Shown in pieces: positions 8,045 to 16,564 of a stretch of DNA of 59,567 nt (positions are counted from its first letter, which is position 1; every line of letters starts with the position of its first letter). The position numbers were made by a program, and so were the translations under genes. The DNA lies in contig CAKKRC010000001.1 of assembly GCA_919902495.1 (NCBI GenBank), positions 1 through 59,567 of the forward strand. The letters run 5' to 3'. The notes under the pieces are model-generated. The model was not told the DNA's origin. It did no database searches and was given only the letters and a program-made list of their open reading frames with translations. Source of the stretch: Nitrospiria bacterium. GTDB lineage: Bacteria; Nitrospirota; UBA9217.

Positions 8045-9232
8045 CTACTTCGGCACGACCTTCAACTCCAGCTGATTTGCCGTGGAGCTCACGACCTCGA
8101 CGGCGAAGGTCCCGAAGTCCTTGAGCGACAGCTCGTCGGAGATGATCTGGGCGCTGTTCTTGGAGTCCACCGACATCTTGGCGACGCCGTTGTTGAAGCT
8201 CCGCTCGTTCAGACCTTTGATGCCGCGCACCTGGTTCCGGAGAACGTCCTTGAACTTGACGAACTGGGTCTTGTTCAGGCCGGTGACCGTGATGTTGACG
8301 GACCGCGTGCCGCCCACTTCCTTGGAGTAAATGGCAAGGATCTTGGGGATCATTTGTTCGGCCGCTTCCGTGGCTGCCTTCTTGAGCGCGTCATTTCCCG
8401 CGGTGGTCTCGCTGATATGCACTGCCGCTGCGTGGGTCGTAGCTGTCGCGAGCACCTGGCCCGTGTCGGTGCGCACCGCGCGGAGGGAGACGTCCGCCTG
8501 GACCGACTTCAACCCGCCGCCCACGTTCCCGTACAATTTCGCCAGTCCCTTGCCGGTGATGACGACCTCGGCATGGGCCTGGCTGCCCAGCGTCCGCGCC
8601 TGCTGAGCCGAAAGGTCCTGAACGTTGTAGGCATTTGTGACCTTGATGTCCTGCGACGCGGCCTGATGATCGATCATCTCGAACCCTTTTTCAACGAACT
8701 TGTCCATCAGGGTATTGTCGATGATGGCCATGTCGGTCTGCTGGGCATGGTGATGGACGTTCCCGCTGTACCACCACCACGCGACCCATTCCTGGCCGAT
8801 GTTCTGCTCGGCGACGAGGATCATGGTGCGCGGCTTGTGCATCTGGCCCATGAGGATGCCGATGGCGGAAAGATCATCTCCCAGCTTCCCGAGTGCGACC
8901 TCGGCGGTGATGCTGACGCGCAGGAGATTGTCTTCCTTGACCTCCCGGACGACGTTGTAGCGCTTGATGTATCCCTTGGTCTGGGAGAGGATGCTGTCGC
9001 TGATGACCTGGAAGTTCTCGACCTGCGTCTGGGAATCGATCAGGATGCCGATGGCCTGCTCAACGGCTTTTTGCTGGGCGTCAGAGATGGCCGCATCGCG
9101 GGCGATGTCCATGTTGGCGCCCTGGACCACGGCGACGCCTTCGGCGGTGACGGTCTTCGATTCCTGGGCGAAGACCGGGGAAACGAGCAGGAGCAGGGAA
9201 ATCAGAAGAGCGAAACGGGTGATGCGGACCAT
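8045..9232 (-). CDS. Exported protein with FlgT N-terminal-like domain
   Basis: 395 residues with a signal peptide (hydrophobic 7-20, cleavage after VFAQ). Residues about 25-110 match the flagellar assembly protein T N-terminal domain: VTAEGVAVVQG, then ARDAAISDAQQKAVEQAIG, QVENFQVISDSILSQTKGYI. The rest (AEVVITGKGLAKLYG and a C-terminal ITVTGLNKTQFVKFKDVLR segment) looks like repeated alpha/beta folds of outer-membrane-associated proteins. FlgT helps build periplasmic flagellar rings in Vibrio, but this domain also occurs in non-flagellar LPP20-like proteins; no flagellar genes adjoin it. AAGGAGGAACCC precedes the ATG, and a good promoter lies at 9280-9308. Confidence 0.8.
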   Translation of the reverse strand: MVRITRFALLISLLLLVSPVFAQESKTVTAEGVAVVQGANMDIARDAAISDAQQKAVEQAIGILIDSQTQVENFQVISDSILSQTKGYIKRYNVVREVKEDNLLRVSITAEVALGKLGDDLSAIGILMGQMHKPRTMILVAEQNIGQEWVAWWWYSGNVHHHAQQTDMAIIDNTLMDKFVEKGFEMIDHQAASQDIKVTNAYNVQDLSAQQARTLGSQAHAEVVITGKGLAKLYGNVGGGLKSVQADVSLRAVRTDTGQVLATATTHAAAVHISETTAGNDALKKAATEAAEQMIPKILAIYSKEVGGTRSVNITVTGLNKTQFVKFKDVLRNQVRGIKGLNERSFNNGVAKMSVDSKNSAQIISDELSLKDFGTFAVEVVSSTANQLELKVVPK

Positions 9233-9279
9233 GGGTTCCTCCTTGAAGAAGAAAAAATAGAGTAATGCGCGGTAGGGGA

Positions 9280-9308
9280 ACTATACCAGAGACCCGATGC
9301 CGGGTCAA
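9280..9308 (-). promoter_or_regulatory. Sigma-70 promoter of the FlgT-N-type gene
   Basis: On the minus strand TTGACC (9303-9308) and TATAGT (9280-9285) are separated by 17 nt; both boxes match consensus at 5 of 6 positions, about 48 nt before the start codon. Confidence 0.75.
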
Positions 9309-9463
9309 GGGAGGAAACGCAGCGCGGACCGTTCGCGGAGCAGGTGTGCTGAACATAAACTGCTGGATATTTCAGGGGAGAGATGATAGAATTTGTCCGT
9401 CAGTGATCCTGCATCGCATAAAGAATCCCCGCCATTGCGCGTGAGGATGAGGAGGAATGCCAG

Positions 9464-10180
9464 GTGCTCAGGCTGTCCGTGAACATCGACCATATCGCGA
9501 CGATCCGCCAGGCGAGGAGGGGCGTCGAACCCGATCCGATCGCGGCGGCCGTGCTTGCCGAACTTGCCGGCGCCGACGGCATCATCATGCACTTGCGTGA
9601 GGACCGGAGGCATATCCAGGACCGGGACCTGCGCCTCGCGCGCCAGGTCGTCCGGACGAAGCTGAACCTGGAAATGGCCGCCACCGACGAGATGCAGCAC
9701 ATCGCGCTTGACGTGAGGCCCGACATCGTGACCCTGGTCCCGGAAAAGCGGGAGGAACTGACCACCGAGGGAGGGCTTGAGGTCTTCGCCCGGATGGATT
9801 CCGTGAAAAAGTTCATCGGCCCGATCCAGGATGCAGGCATTCCCGTGAGCCTCTTCGTCGATCCCGACGAACAGCAGATCTCTGCGGCGAAGAAAGCAGG
9901 GGCGGCATGGGTCGAGATCCACACGGGCGCCTATGCGAACGGGAAGAACGACCGGGAACGGAATGAAGAGTTCGGGAAGATCGTGGAGTCGGCGCTGCTT
10001 GCCGCGAGCCTGGGGCTCAGGGTGGGCGCCGGGCATGGCCTCAATTATGTCAACGTGAAGGCGGTCGCCCGGATCCGCGAGGTCGAGGAGCTGAACATCG
10101 GCCACAGCATCATTTCCCGCGCGTCCCTCGTGGGGATCGAACGAGCCGTGCGGGACATGATCATGGCAATTTCAAATTGA
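9464..10180 (+). CDS. pdxJ: Pyridoxine 5'-phosphate synthase
   Basis: Condenses 1-deoxyxylulose 5-phosphate with 3-amino-2-oxopropyl phosphate to give pyridoxine 5'-phosphate (vitamin B6). The 238-residue TIM barrel has the family motifs [16 protein letters not shown] near the start, [52 protein letters not shown] and AGHGLNY. It starts with GTG at 9464, 7 nt after GGAGGA; no ATG is closer. It leads a pdxJ-acpS-nnr arrangement common in bacteria. Confidence 0.97.
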   Translation: MLRLSVNIDHIATIRQARRGVEPDPIAAAVLAELAGADGIIMHLREDRRHIQDRDLRLARQVVRTKLNLEMAATDEMQHIALDVRPDIVTLVPEKREELTTEGGLEVFARMDSVKKFIGPIQDAGIPVSLFVDPDEQQISAAKKAGAAWVEIHTGAYANGKNDRERNEEFGKIVESALLAASLGLRVGAGHGLNYVNVKAVARIREVEELNIGHSIISRASLVGIERAVRDMIMAISN

Positions 10181-10206
10181 AAATTGTAAATATCAAATTG
10201 CAAATT
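10169..10206. repeat. Short-word repeat arm (CAAATTG-type)
   Basis: Degenerate tandem 7-8-mers (CAAATTG, AAAATTG, TAAATAT) fill the spacer between pdxJ and acpS and overlap the pdxJ stop. A similar arm lies at 54121-54165. Confidence 0.5.
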
Positions 10207-10217
10207 CGAGGAAAGAT

Positions 10218-10631
10218 ATGATCATCGGCATTGGAACTGACCTGGTGAAGATCAGCCGGATCGAGAAGGCTGGGGAAAATCATCCGAGCTTCCTTGAGCG
10301 GGTGTTCACGAAGAGGGAGCAGGAGTACTGCGATCGCCAGAAGTTCCCTGCCCAGCACTATGCGGCGCGCTTCGCGTCAAAAGAAGCCGTCCTGAAGGCG
10401 TTCGGCACCGGCCTCTCGGCTGGGATGAAGTGGACCGACATCGAAGTGCTGCACGGCGAAGGCGGCGGGCCGATCGTGAACATCTCCGGCGCTGCAAAGG
10501 ACCTGGCCGATCTCAAGGGCGTCAGCCAGATCATGCTCAGCTATTCCCACGACGAGGGATATGCCGTTGCCCATGCGGTGCTTATCGGCGGAGCGCGGTT
10601 TGGAACCACCGAGGTCCATCACGAGGCGTGA
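10218..10631 (+). CDS. acpS: Holo-[acyl-carrier-protein] synthase
   Basis: Transfers 4'-phosphopantetheine from CoA to a serine of acyl carrier protein. Residues MIIGIGTDLVKISRIEKA (start) hold the conserved metal-binding Asp, and ARFASKEAVLKAFGTGL holds the catalytic Glu-Lys region; SYSHDEGYAVAHAV closes the fold. At 137 residues it is slightly longer than the usual ~125. The ATG at 10218 follows GAGGAAAG. It is 37 nt downstream of pdxJ. Confidence 0.95.
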   Translation: MIIGIGTDLVKISRIEKAGENHPSFLERVFTKREQEYCDRQKFPAQHYAARFASKEAVLKAFGTGLSAGMKWTDIEVLHGEGGGPIVNISGAAKDLADLKGVSQIMLSYSHDEGYAVAHAVLIGGARFGTTEVHHEA

Positions 10632-10664
10632 TGATAGTAAATACACAAGGCCAATTGATAAAGC

Positions 10665-10845
10665 TTTCACCACGGAGACACGGAGGCACGGAGAACAGAT
10701 TTAACACAAAGAATAGAACACTCTAGATGACTTTGTTTCCGATATACTTAGATACAATAAAAGATAAAAGGAATCGTTAATTATTACTATTACTGTTTTT
10801 TTGAGTCTTTCTCCGTGTCTCAGTGCCTCCGTGGTAATCTTTTAG
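10665..10845. repeat. Inverted pair of CACGGAG-word arms
   Basis: The left arm (10665-10696) has tandem CACGGAGA/CACGGAGG words and the right arm (10806-10840) is its approximate inverse, TCCGTG/TGCCTCC. They flank about 110 nt of A+T-rich sequence between acpS and nnr. No gene is seen in the spacer. Confidence 0.75.
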
Positions 10846-10869
10846 TTTTAGTTCTGTTACACTTATCTT

Positions 10870-12429
10870 ATGAAGATCGCCACCGCAAAACAGATAGGGA
10901 ACATCGACCGCCGGGCCATACGGGAGTTCGGCATACCCGGGCCGGTCTTGATGGAGAACGCGGCATCCGCGATCGTATTCGAGATGGAGCGCTTCTTCGA
11001 AGGCCTTGACGGCGTGAAGGTGGGCATCATCTGCGGCAAGGGGAACAACGGCGGAGACGGGCTCGCCCTGGCGCGCAGGCTCCGGATCCGAGGCGTTCCC
11101 GTGCGTGTCTGCCTCCTTGCTTCCTTCGCTGCCCTCAAGGGCGAGGCGAAGCTGAACCTTGGGATCCTCAGGAAGATGGACGTGGAGATCGTGCCGAACG
11201 CTTCGCCGAAGGTGATCGCGGAGATGATAGCGTGGTCCGATGTCCTTGTCGACGCCATGCTCGGCGTGGGACTTTCTTCGCCGCTCAAAGGGAACTACGC
11301 GATCGCCGCGGAACTCATGAACATGGCGGGCCGTCCGGTTGTTGCCGTTGACATCCCCACCGGCGTCAATGCCGATACCGGCGAGGTGATGGGCGTTGCG
11401 GTGCGGGCGGACCTCACGGTGACCATGGTCCTGCCCAAGCGGGGACTGGTGCTGTATCCCGGGTCCGCCTTCGCTGGGCAGGTGCGGGTGGCGGATATCG
11501 GCATCCCGGCGGAGGTCGTCGAGAAGGAAAAGATACACGTCGGTCTTCTGGAACACGGCCTGGCTTGGGGGTTGACGGGCGAGCGCGACCGGGATTCCCA
11601 CAAGGGAGACTTCGGGCATCTCATGATCATTGCCGGCTCACTGGGCAAGGCAGGTGCGGCGGTGATGGCAGCGCAGGGGGCCTTGCGCACCGGCGCGGGC
11701 CTCGTGAGCGTAGCCGCGCCCATGGGGATCATCCCCATCATCCAGCAGCAGGTCATGGAGGCCATGTGCATTCCCGCGGGCGAGAGCATTGACGGTACGC
11801 TCGGCATGGGTTCGGAAAATGAGCTCCTCAAGGCATCGGGCGGCATGACGGCCTGTGCCATCGGTCCGGGGCTCACGACGCACTACGAGACCGTCCAGGT
11901 CGTCAGGAGCCTGGTCCAGCGCATGTCCATCCCGATGGTGATCGATGCCGATGGGGTGAATGCCCTCGCGGGGTCCGCTGATATGCTGAAAAAGGCAAAG
12001 GCGCCCGTGGTCATGACGCCCCATCCCGGGGAACTGGCAAGGCTCCTGGGTGTCTCGACCGACGATGTCCAGAAGGACAGGATCGGCATGGCGTCGGGCG
12101 TTGCCGCAAAATACGGCGTGACGCTGGTGCTCAAGGGAGCGGGGACGGTCATCGCAACGTCCCACGGCGAGGTGTTCATCAATACGACGGGCAACCCCGG
12201 CATGGCAAGCGGCGGAACGGGCGACGTGCTGACGGGCATGATCGGGAGCCTGCTCGCCCAGGGATACGGCCCGACGGAGGCATCGTGCCTTGCCGTCTAT
12301 CTCCACGGTCTTGCCGGCGACCTGGCGGCGGACGAGAAGGGCGAGGCGGGGATGATCGCCGGGGACGTGATCGGGAAGATACCCGACGCGATGAAGCAGA
12401 CGATGGAAACCACGGATGAACACGGTTAG
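10870..12429 (+). CDS. nnr: Bifunctional NAD(P)H-hydrate epimerase / ADP-dependent dehydratase
   Basis: Repairs damaged NAD(P)H hydrates. The 519-residue fusion has an N-terminal YjeF/NnrE epimerase domain (1-220: GIPGPVLMENAA, GKGNNGGDGLALARRL, AVDIPTGVNADTG) and a C-terminal ribokinase-like NnrD dehydratase domain (230-510: HKGDFGHLMIIAGSLGKAGA, MTPHPGELARLL, and the ADP-binding loop GNPGMASGGTGDVLTG). Both active regions look intact. The ATG at 10870 follows a spacer with inverted repeats; no strong ribosome-binding site is visible. Confidence 0.96.
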   Translation: MKIATAKQIGNIDRRAIREFGIPGPVLMENAASAIVFEMERFFEGLDGVKVGIICGKGNNGGDGLALARRLRIRGVPVRVCLLASFAALKGEAKLNLGILRKMDVEIVPNASPKVIAEMIAWSDVLVDAMLGVGLSSPLKGNYAIAAELMNMAGRPVVAVDIPTGVNADTGEVMGVAVRADLTVTMVLPKRGLVLYPGSAFAGQVRVADIGIPAEVVEKEKIHVGLLEHGLAWGLTGERDRDSHKGDFGHLMIIAGSLGKAGAAVMAAQGALRTGAGLVSVAAPMGIIPIIQQQVMEAMCIPAGESIDGTLGMGSENELLKASGGMTACAIGPGLTTHYETVQVVRSLVQRMSIPMVIDADGVNALAGSADMLKKAKAPVVMTPHPGELARLLGVSTDDVQKDRIGMASGVAAKYGVTLVLKGAGTVIATSHGEVFINTTGNPGMASGGTGDVLTGMIGSLLAQGYGPTEASCLAVYLHGLAGDLAADEKGEAGMIAGDVIGKIPDAMKQTMETTDEHG

Positions 12430-12510
12430 ACATTAACAATAACCATAGTAACGAAGGAATCAAAAATATTCTCAAAACGGATGGAATATTAAGACGAAAA
12501 CTTAGAACCT

Positions 12511-12623
12511 TCTCTCTCGCAAAGCCGCAAAGGCCGCAAAGAACGGCAAAAACAAAATGGATTATTGTTTTAATTCAAGACTTGCAAGCTTTTCTTTGCG
12601 AGCTTTGCGGCTTTGCGCGAAAA
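12511..12623. repeat. Inverted pair of CGCAAAG-word arms
   Basis: The left arm (12511-12550) repeats CGCAAAGC/CGCAAAGG words and the right arm (12592-12623) is the inverse (TTTGCG, GCTTTGCGG). The same word family flanks the spacer at 46107-46270. The 380-nt gap between nnr and the CBS gene holds this and the next element and no gene. Confidence 0.75.
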
Positions 12624-12662
12624 TGATTTGCTTGGTTCCGGCTTGTCCGGGCTAGGATATTA

Positions 12663-12753
12663 GCCGCGAATTCTCGCGAATTGATGCGAATGAAGTCAAG
12701 ACCGAAAAGAATCCCGGCGATATTATTCGCGAACATTTGCGTTCATTTGCGGC
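12663..12753. repeat. Inverted pair of GCGAATT-word arms
   Basis: The left arm (12663-12692) repeats CGCGAATT/TGCGAATG and the right arm (12724-12753) is the inverse ATTCGCGAACATTTGCG. It is immediately upstream of the CBS-domain gene leader. Confidence 0.65.
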
Positions 12754-12809
12754 AGATCAGCTGTATCGATTTCATCCGTAGTTAAATCTGATTTTCTTGT
12801 GAGGTGCCC

Positions 12810-13268
12810 ATGCTGACCGCGAAAGATATCATGACCAAGGACGTAGTGACCGTGACGCCCGACACCTCCATCGAGGAACTGTCCAACCTTCTCGTGTCGA
12901 ACGAGATAAGCGGCGTGCCGGTCGTGGACGCCGGCAGCGCCATTGTCGGCATCGTGACCGAGAACGATCTCATCAGCAGGAACAAACGGCTCCACATCCC
13001 GACGGTGGTCAGTTTCCTGGACGCGGTCATCTATCTCGAGAGCTCAAAGAAGTTCGCGGAGGATGTCAAACGTCTCACGGCGACAAAGGTCGGCGATATC
13101 TGCGTCAAGAAGGTCGTCACGATCACCGAGGACACCACGCTCACCGACATTGCCACGCTCATGTCCGAGAAGAAGGTGCACCTGCTTCCCGTGGTCGCCT
13201 CCGGCAAGATCGTCGGCATCGTGGGAAAGCGTGATGTCGTCAAGGCCGTCGCCCAGCAGGCGGGCTGA
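12810..13268 (+). CDS. Tandem CBS-domain protein
   Basis: 152 residues forming one CBS pair (Bateman module): AKDIMTKDVVTVTPDTSIEE with SGVPVVD and VGIVTENDL in CBS1; VGDICVKKVVTITEDTTL with HLLPVV and VGIVGKRDVVKAV in CBS2. Such proteins bind adenosine nucleotides and regulate partners. The ATG at 12810 has GAGG five bases upstream; the GTG two codons earlier overlaps that site. Its stop overlaps the tsaE start (TGATG), suggesting an operon with tsaE and nadK. Its target is unknown. Confidence 0.88.
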   Translation: MLTAKDIMTKDVVTVTPDTSIEELSNLLVSNEISGVPVVDAGSAIVGIVTENDLISRNKRLHIPTVVSFLDAVIYLESSKKFAEDVKRLTATKVGDICVKKVVTITEDTTLTDIATLMSEKKVHLLPVVASGKIVGIVGKRDVVKAVAQQAG

Positions 13269-13762
13269 TGTTCAGCATCATCACCTCGAGCACAGAGCAG
13301 ACCGAGGAGGTCGGGCGTGTTCTGGGGACGATGCTTGAGCCCGGCGACCTGGTCTGCCTGTTCGGCGACCTCGGCGCCGGCAAGACCCATTTCTCCTTCG
13401 GCATCGCCCAGGGGCTCCAGGTCCCGGACCACTACATCACGAGCCCCACGTTCACGTTCGTGAACGAGTACCATGGACGGATACCGTTCTATCACATCGA
13501 CCTTTATCGGCTGAAGGACCCGTCGGAGCTGGAGTCCATCGGGTTCGAGGAGTATATTGATTCCGACGGAGCAACGGTGATAGAATGGGCCGAACAGGCG
13601 GAAGAGGAACTTCCCGAAGACAAGCTCAATATATACCTCTCCGATGTTTCCGAGAACAGCAGAGAGCTGGGATTCTTCGCGGAAGGGGAACGATACAGGA
13701 AACTGCTGGCCGATCTCAGGAAGGCCATCGAAGACAAAAAGTACATCGAGACGAAACAGTGA
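13268..13762 (+). CDS. tsaE: tRNA threonylcarbamoyladenosine biosynthesis ATPase
   Basis: The ATPase component of the TsaBDE complex that makes t6A37 on ANN-decoding tRNAs. It has the P-loop GDLGAGKTHF (about residues 37-46), SPTFTFVNEYHG, and YHIDLYRLKDPSELESIGFE containing the Walker-B-like region. The 164 residues are typical. It overlaps the CBS gene upstream and is one base from nadK. Confidence 0.95.
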   Translation: MFSIITSSTEQTEEVGRVLGTMLEPGDLVCLFGDLGAGKTHFSFGIAQGLQVPDHYITSPTFTFVNEYHGRIPFYHIDLYRLKDPSELESIGFEEYIDSDGATVIEWAEQAEEELPEDKLNIYLSDVSENSRELGFFAEGERYRKLLADLRKAIEDKKYIETKQ

Positions 13763-13763
13763 T

Positions 13764-14615
13764 ATGAAAAAGATCGGGATCATAGCAAAGGACATACCGC
13801 GGGCGCACGCCGCTGTCAGGAAGCTGTCGAAGTGGCTGACCGCAAAAGGACGGAAGGTGTTCCTGGAGGAGCGAACCGCGGCTTCAGTCGGCATGCCGGG
13901 ACATCCGGCAAGGAAGCTCCCTTCCCTGGTCGAGATGATCATCGTCCTCGGCGGAGACGGGACGCTCCTTTCCGCCGCGCGGCTCGTTGCCGACTCAAAA
14001 AAGAACGTTCCCATCTTCGGCGTGAACCTCGGGAGCCTGGGATTCATGGCCGAGGTTTCGCTCAACGAACTTTACGCGAACCTGGAAAAGGCGCTTGCCG
14101 GGAAGCTGCAAGCCGAAGAGCGCATGATGCTGACGGCAGGCATTATTCGGAAAGGGAAACAGGTCTCCGAATACAACGTGCTGAACGACGCGGTCATCAG
14201 CAAGGGCGCAATTGCCCGCATGGTGTCGCTCGAGGTGTCGGTGGGGGAGGATTATCTCACCTCCATCCGCGCTGACGGGCTGATCCTCGCGACGCCGACA
14301 GGCTCCACGGCCTATTCACTGTCAGCCGGCGGGCCGATCATTCATCCTGCGCTCCAGTGTTTCGTCGTTACGCCTATCTGTCCTCACACGCTCTCGAACC
14401 GCCCCATCGCGATTCCCGACAGCGCGATAGTCCGGGTGAAGCTTGTTTCCCGGAGCGAAGGCGTTTCTCTTTCCCTCGATGGCCAGGTGGTGAGCCCTCT
14501 GCGTCTGAACGATATCGTTGAGGTGAAGAAGGCGAAGTACCGCGTCAAACTCATCAAACATCCCACCAAGAACTACTACGAGATCCTGCGGACGAAGCTG
14601 AAGTGGGGGAACTGA
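13764..14615 (+). CDS. nadK: NAD kinase
   Basis: Phosphorylates NAD to NADP. The 283 residues contain the diagnostic GGDGTLLSAARL (active-site GGDG), FGVNLGSLGFMAE, the NE/D segment NVLNDAVISKG, and ILATPTGSTAYSLSAGGP. The ATG at 13764 is two bases after the tsaE stop, so translation is probably coupled; a longer frame from 13644 would overlap tsaE by over 100 nt and adds no family sequence. Confidence 0.96.
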   Translation: MKKIGIIAKDIPRAHAAVRKLSKWLTAKGRKVFLEERTAASVGMPGHPARKLPSLVEMIIVLGGDGTLLSAARLVADSKKNVPIFGVNLGSLGFMAEVSLNELYANLEKALAGKLQAEERMMLTAGIIRKGKQVSEYNVLNDAVISKGAIARMVSLEVSVGEDYLTSIRADGLILATPTGSTAYSLSAGGPIIHPALQCFVVTPICPHTLSNRPIAIPDSAIVRVKLVSRSEGVSLSLDGQVVSPLRLNDIVEVKKAKYRVKLIKHPTKNYYEILRTKLKWGN

Positions 14616-14623
14616 ATTTCTCA

Positions 14624-14655
14624 ATTGCGGATTGCGGATTTCGGATTGCGGATTA
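14624..14655. repeat. Short-word repeat arm (GCGGATT-type)
   Basis: Four tandem words of the form TTGCGGAT/TTTCGGAT lie between nadK and the glycosylase gene. The same word appears as an inverted pair at 31998-32197. Confidence 0.65.
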
Positions 14656-14692
14656 AAATCACAACCTCACACCAGACACTACCTGGCAAATC

Positions 14693-15514
14693 ATGAGTGA
14701 CATTCAGAAAGAATTCCTCGACATCCTTGCCGACGTGCGGGCGCACCTTGAGTATCAGCGCGCGCTCGGAATCAAGTCGATCGAACTGCCGCAGGGCGAC
14801 CGGACAGATCAACCACGATCTTCATCCGCAGCGAAACCCGCACCATCTCCCGTTGCAACGAGTAAAACCGGGACCACCCCCGCCTTGTCTTCCTCCCCCC
14901 TCGAGGGGGAGGATAAGAGGAGAGGGGGAGACATCGCAGGACAGTCCATGACCCTGGCGGCCATTCGCGAAGAGATCGGAGATTGTACGCGATGCAAACT
15001 TCACAAAGGCAGGACGAATATAGTATTCGGCGAAGGGGAACCGAAAGCAGTGATCGTGTTCGTCGGCGAAGGACCGGGCTTCGAGGAAGACCAGCAAGGA
15101 AGGCCCTTTGTCGGCGCGGCGGGACAGCTCCTTACCGACATCATCGAAAAGGGCATGAACATCAAGAGGGCCGAGGTCTATATCTGCAATATCGTCAAGT
15201 GCAGGCCCCCGAACAATCGCAATCCCGAACCCGACGAGGTCGAGTCCTGCATCGGTTTCGTGAAGCAGCAGATACGGGCCATCCATCCCACTGTCATCGT
15301 TACGCTCGGGAACGTGCCGACGCAAAATCTGCTCAATACAAAGCAGGGCATCACGAAGCTGCGCGGCGTCTGGCAGGAGTACGAGGGCATCCCCGTTATG
15401 CCGACTTTCCATCCGTCCTATCTTCTCCGGAGTCCGGGGGAGAAGAAGTGGGTCTGGGTGGATATCAAAAATGTGTTGAAGAAGCTTGGAATGCAGGTGC
15501 CTACGAAGGGGTAG
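14693..15514 (+). CDS. Family 4 uracil-DNA glycosylase (Fe-S type)
   Basis: Removes uracil from DNA in base-excision repair. The catalytic domain (about residues 85-270) has CTRCKL, GEGPGFEEDQQGRPFVGAAG (motif A), CNIVKCRPPNNRNP, VTLGN and HPSYLL (motif B); the four cysteines of CTRC and C...C fit the family's 4Fe-4S ligands. The N-terminal extension has a KYLADVRAHLEYQ-like helix (ILADVRAHLEYQRALG) seen in longer family members. Residues 66-80 are encoded by a palindromic word repeat (14888-14931) that resembles an inserted repeat element. The ATG at 14693 has only a weak upstream site. Confidence 0.93.
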   Translation: MSDIQKEFLDILADVRAHLEYQRALGIKSIELPQGDRTDQPRSSSAAKPAPSPVATSKTGTTPALSSSPLEGEDKRRGGDIAGQSMTLAAIREEIGDCTRCKLHKGRTNIVFGEGEPKAVIVFVGEGPGFEEDQQGRPFVGAAGQLLTDIIEKGMNIKRAEVYICNIVKCRPPNNRNPEPDEVESCIGFVKQQIRAIHPTVIVTLGNVPTQNLLNTKQGITKLRGVWQEYEGIPVMPTFHPSYLLRSPGEKKWVWVDIKNVLKKLGMQVPTKG

Positions 15515-15572
15515 GTATAAGAGGCCGGCATTGTTTTTGCTAAATTCGCTAAGACCGCAAATTCGTTCTTTC

Positions 15573-15590
15573 CTATCCAAATATGGATAG
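15573..15590. promoter_or_regulatory. Palindrome upstream of the accessory island
   Basis: CTATCC/GGATAG with a 6-nt A+T loop, about 30 nt before the first island gene and next to the A+T-rich ATATATACT, where a -10 box would sit. It is a possible operator; no cognate regulator gene is seen. Confidence 0.35.
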
Positions 15591-15621
15591 ATATATACTG
15601 GTTAGGTAAAGGAGAAATAAT

Positions 15622-16455
15622 ATGTTATGTCCGTTGACTGGGGAGCAAGAATGCAAGAAAAAAATTGAGCCAGATATTAAGCTATTTTTCTTTGGCTTCC
15701 CATATTTAGATTCATTTGAAGATGTTGAATTAACTGTAACTGAAACCATGAAAGAATTTGGTTTTATACCGTACACTGCAAGGGATGAAGTGTTTCTAAA
15801 ACATATCCTTTGCAAGGTGTGTAATAAAATGCAGGAAAGTAGCTTTGGTATCTTCGAATTGACGGATAGAAATCCAAACGTAATGTATGAACTTGGCATG
15901 ATGGGTGGGATGGGTAAGCATTTCGTAATTATCGCCAGAAAAGGTACAACTGTTCCGTCTGATCTGGGGGGTATCGAATTTATTGAGTACAAGAGTTGTC
16001 AGGATTTAAAGAAAAAATTGGTTCATATAAAGGATGCTTTCAAAAAGATTGCTGAACGAACTTTAAGAGATATACAAAATATACCTGTAGGCCGGAAAGC
16101 GGATTCGACAGCGACCTCCTTTTCTTTGCCAGATATACTTCCGTCTACAACTTATAACGTTGAAACTGGTTGCGGATCGCTACATATTAGTATTTCCAAA
16201 ATCGATGGTAAACCTGTTAAGGTTCACGCACAAATGTCTAAATCCGGCGGTTGTGCGGCTTCAATGACAGATGCGTTATCATCAATGGTATCGGCTGCTT
16301 TACAATATAACGTTCCGGTAGATATCATTATACAGGAATTAAAAGGTGTACGATGTCCTGCTCCTGCTTGGGGTGAGGGCGGTAGTATTTTATCTTGTGC
16401 TGATGCGATAGCTCGAAAACTAGAGTTGGATATCCGTAATTCAACCAAAGATTAG
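15622..16455 (+). CDS. TIR/deoxyribosyltransferase-like domain fused to a TSCPD domain
   Basis: 277 residues with two parts. Residues about 18-150 form a Rossmann-like TIR/NDT-type domain: KLFFFGFPYLD, then SSFGIFELTDRNPNVMYELG (Glu90 at the expected catalytic position), MGKHFVII and PSDLGGIEFIEY. Such domains bind or cleave nucleotides, often NAD. Residues about 168-270 closely match the TSCPD domain from the C-terminus of B12-dependent ribonucleotide reductase (NrdJ): VETGCGSLHISIS, SKSGGCAASMTDAL, LKGVRCPAPAWGEGG and SILSCADAIARKLE, with Cys184, 211, 245 and 259. There is no reductase barrel. GGAG lies 7 nt before the ATG. It is A+T-rich and next to other TIR-like and caspase genes, so an immune role is inferred. 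I know of no described protein with this fusion. Confidence 0.8.
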   Translation: MLCPLTGEQECKKKIEPDIKLFFFGFPYLDSFEDVELTVTETMKEFGFIPYTARDEVFLKHILCKVCNKMQESSFGIFELTDRNPNVMYELGMMGGMGKHFVIIARKGTTVPSDLGGIEFIEYKSCQDLKKKLVHIKDAFKKIAERTLRDIQNIPVGRKADSTATSFSLPDILPSTTYNVETGCGSLHISISKIDGKPVKVHAQMSKSGGCAASMTDALSSMVSAALQYNVPVDIIIQELKGVRCPAPAWGEGGSILSCADAIARKLELDIRNSTKD

Positions 16456-16564
16456 GATTTTTGAGATTAAAAGAAATATGAATCGGACAGCAGGTCTGTG
16501 TGATTGAGTTTTGCGATTTGCCTGCCCACCCTCTGTTTTGGTGCCGAACCATTTGGAGTTTCAA

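Noticed and set aside
8354-9265. 303-codon open frame opposite the FlgT-N-type gene
   Set aside because: The minus-strand gene has a signal peptide, promoter, ribosome-binding site and terminator; this frame has none.
12511-12753. Tandem short words read as a possible CRISPR array
   Set aside because: Units are 7-9 nt, degenerate and inverted in pairs, without 20-40-nt repeats or unique spacers, and no cas genes are present.
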